Positions 61,645-64,000 of a stretch of 64,000 bases of DNA are shown one piece after another. A model generated the notes under the pieces. That model searched no databases. It had not been told where the DNA came from and saw nothing but the letters and a program-made list of their open reading frames with translations. The translations under genes were made by a program, and so were the position numbers. Source of the DNA: JARRQJ01 sp963761035 (lineage in GTDB: Bacteria > Pseudomonadota > Gammaproteobacteria > DRLM01); the NCBI GenBank assembly GCA_963761035.1, contig CAVXFH010000002.1:1860001-1924000 (forward strand), read 5' to 3'. Positions within the stretch are counted from its first letter, which is position 1. Every line of letters begins with the position of its first letter.

Positions 61645-63111
61645 TCACAACACCCGTTGGCCGGTGATCAGCCAGGTGGCTTGATCGAACCAGTGGGTTA
61701 GCGCCGGCGGGATGGCAATACCCATCCACAGCACCAGCAGGAGATGCACGCCTATGGGCAGGGTACTCACCGCGATGGGTTGCTGTCCTTCCGGCGCCTC
61801 GCCGTACACCATGGGATGCAGGTGGCGGAACAGACCGGCGAAGGCCACTACCAGTCCCACCAGCAGGGCGACGGTGAGCCAGGGTTGCTGTTGCATGGTG
61901 GCGGTAAGCAGTAAAAATTCGCTGACGAATACGCCGAAGGGCGGAAAGCCGGCGATGGCGACGGTGCCCAGCAATAACGACCAGCCTACGGCCGGCTGGG
62001 TGCGGATCAAGCCGCGGATCCTTTCGATACTCTGCGTACCGGCGATCTGCGCCGCGTGGCCGGTGGCCACGAACAGGGCGGATTTGGTAAGAGAGTGTAC
62101 GGTCATGTGCAGCAGGGCACCGAAGGTGGCCAGCGCGCCGCCCAGGCCGAAGGCGAAGGTCATGAGTCCCATGTGTTCGATGGAGGAGTAACTGAACATG
62201 CGTTTGATGTCGCGCTGGCGGTGGATGAACAATCCCGCCACCAGAAACGAAATCAGCCCGAAACCCATCATAATATGCCCGGCCAGCCCGGAGGTTTGAC
62301 TGGGATCCACCAGCATCTTGATGCGCACCACGGCATAGAGCGCCACGTTCAACAATAGGCCGGACAATACCGCCGACATGGGCGTGGGGCCTTCGGAATG
62401 GGCGTCGGGCAGCCAGTTGTGCAGCGGTACCAGACCGATCTTGGTGCCGTAGCCCACCATGATAAACACGAAGGCCAACAGCATCACGGTGGGGTCGAGT
62501 CGCGAGGCCATGCCATACAGTTCGTTCCATAACAGGGCATCCTGGCCGTCGGGCAACACTAGATGACCCGCGAAAAACAGCAGCACCGTGCCGAACAGCG
62601 CCTGGGCGATACCGACCCCGCACAGGATAAAATATTTCCAGCCGGCCTCCACCGCCTCCGGGGTGCGGTACAGACTCACCAATAACACGGTGCTCAAAGT
62701 CGCGAACTCCATGGCGACCCACAGCACGCCCAGGTTATTGGTGGACAAGGCCAGCAGCATGGCAAACAGGAAACCCTGGTACATACTGTGGTAGAGACGC
62801 ATGGCCCGCGGCTTCAGTTTGCCCTTTGCATATTCGTGGGCCATGTACGGCCGGGAGAATAACGCCGTGGTGAAACCGACGAAGGCGGTGAGCGTTAGCA
62901 GATAGACGTTAAAGGCATCAACGTAGAACATCCTCCCCGCGCTGAGCAGCGGACCCGCGGCAAACACCTGCAACGCCAGACCCAGACCGGCGGCACAGGT
63001 CACGGCGCTGACCGCTACGTTGGCGAGTCCGGCCTGGACGCGGTGGCCATAGAAGGCCAACAGTATTCCGCCGACGGCGGGCGCGGCAAGCAACAGCATC
63101 AGCGCCGTCAT
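61645..63111 (-). CDS. HyfF/NuoL-M-N-like proton-pumping subunit
   Basis: 488 residues with about 14 transmembrane helices. The antiporter-like core has WVAMEFATLSTVLLVSLYRTPEAVEAGWKYF (Glu and Lys of the first half-channel), GYGTKIGLVPLHNWLPDAHSEGPTPMSAVLSG and SIEHMGLM, all Nuo/Mrp hallmarks. It would couple electron transfer to proton or sodium movement. The ATG at 63111 overlaps the stop of the preceding gene by 4 nt; the frame also stays open far upstream through other genes, which is a coincidence of GC-rich sequence. Confidence 0.92.
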   Translation of the reverse strand: MTALMLLLAAPAVGGILLAFYGHRVQAGLANVAVSAVTCAAGLGLALQVFAAGPLLSAGRMFYVDAFNVYLLTLTAFVGFTTALFSRPYMAHEYAKGKLKPRAMRLYHSMYQGFLFAMLLALSTNNLGVLWVAMEFATLSTVLLVSLYRTPEAVEAGWKYFILCGVGIAQALFGTVLLFFAGHLVLPDGQDALLWNELYGMASRLDPTVMLLAFVFIMVGYGTKIGLVPLHNWLPDAHSEGPTPMSAVLSGLLLNVALYAVVRIKMLVDPSQTSGLAGHIMMGFGLISFLVAGLFIHRQRDIKRMFSYSSIEHMGLMTFAFGLGGALATFGALLHMTVHSLTKSALFVATGHAAQIAGTQSIERIRGLIRTQPAVGWSLLLGTVAIAGFPPFGVFVSEFLLLTATMQQQPWLTVALLVGLVVAFAGLFRHLHPMVYGEAPEGQQPIAVSTLPIGVHLLLVLWMGIAIPPALTHWFDQATWLITGQRVL

Positions 63112-63785
63112 TTCTCGTCCTCGGAGAGGCGGTTGAGGCGGTCCACGTCCAAGGAGTCGATGGAGCTGCGGATATGAAAGAAGAACACCCCGAACAACAC
63201 CGCCGCCACCAGCACATCGAAGGCGATGCCCAGCTCCACTACCATAGGCATGCCGTAGGTCGCCGCCACCGCGGTGAAGAACAGGCCGTTTTCCATGGTC
63301 ATGAAGCCGATAACCTGGGTGACGGCCTTGCGCCGGCTGATCATGATCAGCATGCCCAGCAACACCACGGCGAGACCTACGGCGATGGTATTGCGCGTCA
63401 ACTGCGTAGCGAGGGCCTCCACCGGCAGCACGATGTAATAGCTGAACACCACCAGCGCCGCGGCGATCAGCAGAACGACGGCGGTATTCATGACCGGCTC
63501 CACGTCGCGCACGATATTGAGCCGGACCATCAGGCGCCGCAGCAGCCAGGGGATGAAGAAGGCTTTCAGCGTCAGGGTAAGCACGGCCGAAAAATACAAA
63601 TGTCCTTGCTCGGAGATGACGGCGACCAATGCGGTAGTAAGCGCCACCAGCAGTCCCTGCCAGGCGAATACCTGGATCAGCGTAAACATGTTGCGCTGCG
63701 CCAGCATGGCGAAGGCGGTGAATAACACCAGCGCCGCCAGCATCAATACCGCCTGTTGATGAATGCTCAGTTGATTGAGGATCAT
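63108..63785 (-). CDS. HyfE-like membrane subunit
   Basis: 225 residues, six or so transmembrane helices. NTIAVGLAVVLLGMLIMISRRKAVTQVIGFMTMENGLFF is the conserved HyfE/NuoK-like segment with a membrane Glu. The C-terminal tail is charged (DSLDVDRLNRLSEDEK). It stands between HyfC- and HyfF-like genes, the usual order of such operons. Confidence 0.9.
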   Translation of the reverse strand: MILNQLSIHQQAVLMLAALVLFTAFAMLAQRNMFTLIQVFAWQGLLVALTTALVAVISEQGHLYFSAVLTLTLKAFFIPWLLRRLMVRLNIVRDVEPVMNTAVVLLIAAALVVFSYYIVLPVEALATQLTRNTIAVGLAVVLLGMLIMISRRKAVTQVIGFMTMENGLFFTAVAATYGMPMVVELGIAFDVLVAAVLFGVFFFHIRSSIDSLDVDRLNRLSEDEK

Positions 63786-63788
63786 GGC

Positions 63789-64000
63789 TTAGGCCACTTC
63801 CAGGATGACATGGCTGAGCAGGCCCAGCAGACTCAGCAAAAAGGCCAAATTGAGATATTCCGGTACGCGGAACAGGCGCAGCTTGGCCAATATCGATTCC
63901 GCCGTCACCAGCAGGGCGGCGAGGATGATGAGTTTGAGCAGCAGTGCCCCCGCAGCGACGGCAAGCGCCGCTGCATTGAGATCCAGCGCGATGCCCCAAG
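63789..64000 (-). CDS. HyfC/NuoH-like membrane subunit, C-terminal part (runs off window)
   Basis: About 70 codons up to the TAA at 63789-63791. LLKLIILAALLVTAESILAKLRLFRVPEYLNLAFLLSLLG matches the end of HyfC/HycD-type proteins, which anchor the complex and form the quinone or proton interface. The rest of the gene lies beyond 64000. It is separated from the HyfE-like gene by only 3 bp. Confidence 0.85.
   Translation of the reverse strand, partial: WGIALDLNAAALAVAAGALLLKLIILAALLVTAESILAKLRLFRVPEYLNLAFLLSLLGLLSHVILEVA

Noticed and set aside
61640..62722. 360-codon minus-strand frame inside the HyfF-like gene
   Set aside because: Out-of-frame overlap with a protein carrying all NuoL-type motifs.

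Overview
The window looks like chromosome of a gammaproteobacterial chemolithoautotroph, most likely a sulfur oxidiser of the Chromatiales/Acidiferrobacterales kind. This is inferred from a non-carboxysomal form I RuBisCO operon (cbbL-cbbS-cbbQ-cbbO with a divergent cbbR), a gammaproteobacterial housekeeping order (ileS-lspA-ispH, pilVWXE, thiO, birA-coaX) and a gene set for an energy-converting hydrogenase-related complex beside the RuBisCO locus. No species can be named from sequence alone.

Layout. 1-6700: the end of ileS, then lspA and ispH; a minus-strand minor-pilin operon (pilV, pilW, pilX, pilE, without pilY1); thiO; and a cysteine-free Fur-family regulator. 6726-12436: tRNA-Thr(CGT) carries a 5.7-kb integrative element bounded by a 45-bp direct repeat of the tRNA 3' end. 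It holds a P-loop ATPase cargo gene, an HUH-type replication protein, an AlpA-like factor, an unknown protein and a tyrosine integrase. 12437-23200: accessory, partly decayed DNA with a frameshifted resolvase, a cytochrome c gene with an in-frame stop, an IS3-type transposase relic, two methyltransferases, TatA, bactofilin, an OGT-like glycosyltransferase preceded by the stump of a paralogue, and a SUMF1-domain protein.

23184-25140 is the most unusual part. Two tandem copies of a roughly 90-nt small-RNA gene flank a diguanylate cyclase. Each copy has a sigma-54 type -24/-12 promoter, the same promoter-to-start spacing, a conserved upstream box at exactly the same distance (79 bp), a conserved 5' hairpin and a matching intrinsic terminator. 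A 45-residue small open reading frame precedes the cyclase.

25285-40298: an FTR1 iron permease fused to cytochrome c under a candidate Fur box, alanine dehydrogenase, pyrD (apparently starting at ATC), an M61 peptidase, a peroxiredoxin, an OmpA-like lipoprotein, a von Willebrand protein with a GlyGly-CTERM-like tail and a short coupled upstream reading frame, tRNA-Thr(TGT) with an integrase relic, and coaX-birA.

40872-45216: three genes joined by 4-nt ATGA overlaps (group II PLP decarboxylase, ATP-grasp protein, second PLP fold-type-I enzyme). They look like an undescribed small biosynthetic pathway. 45236-52007: the cbb locus, with RNA stem-loops between its genes. 53122-59378: a DUF302 protein and a YbhGFSR-like ABC exporter. 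59520-64000: a minus-strand operon for a NuoB/NuoCD/NuoL-like membrane complex whose large subunit has lost the NiFe-binding cysteine pairs. It is probably an energy-converting, non-hydrogenase complex, and it runs off the window end.
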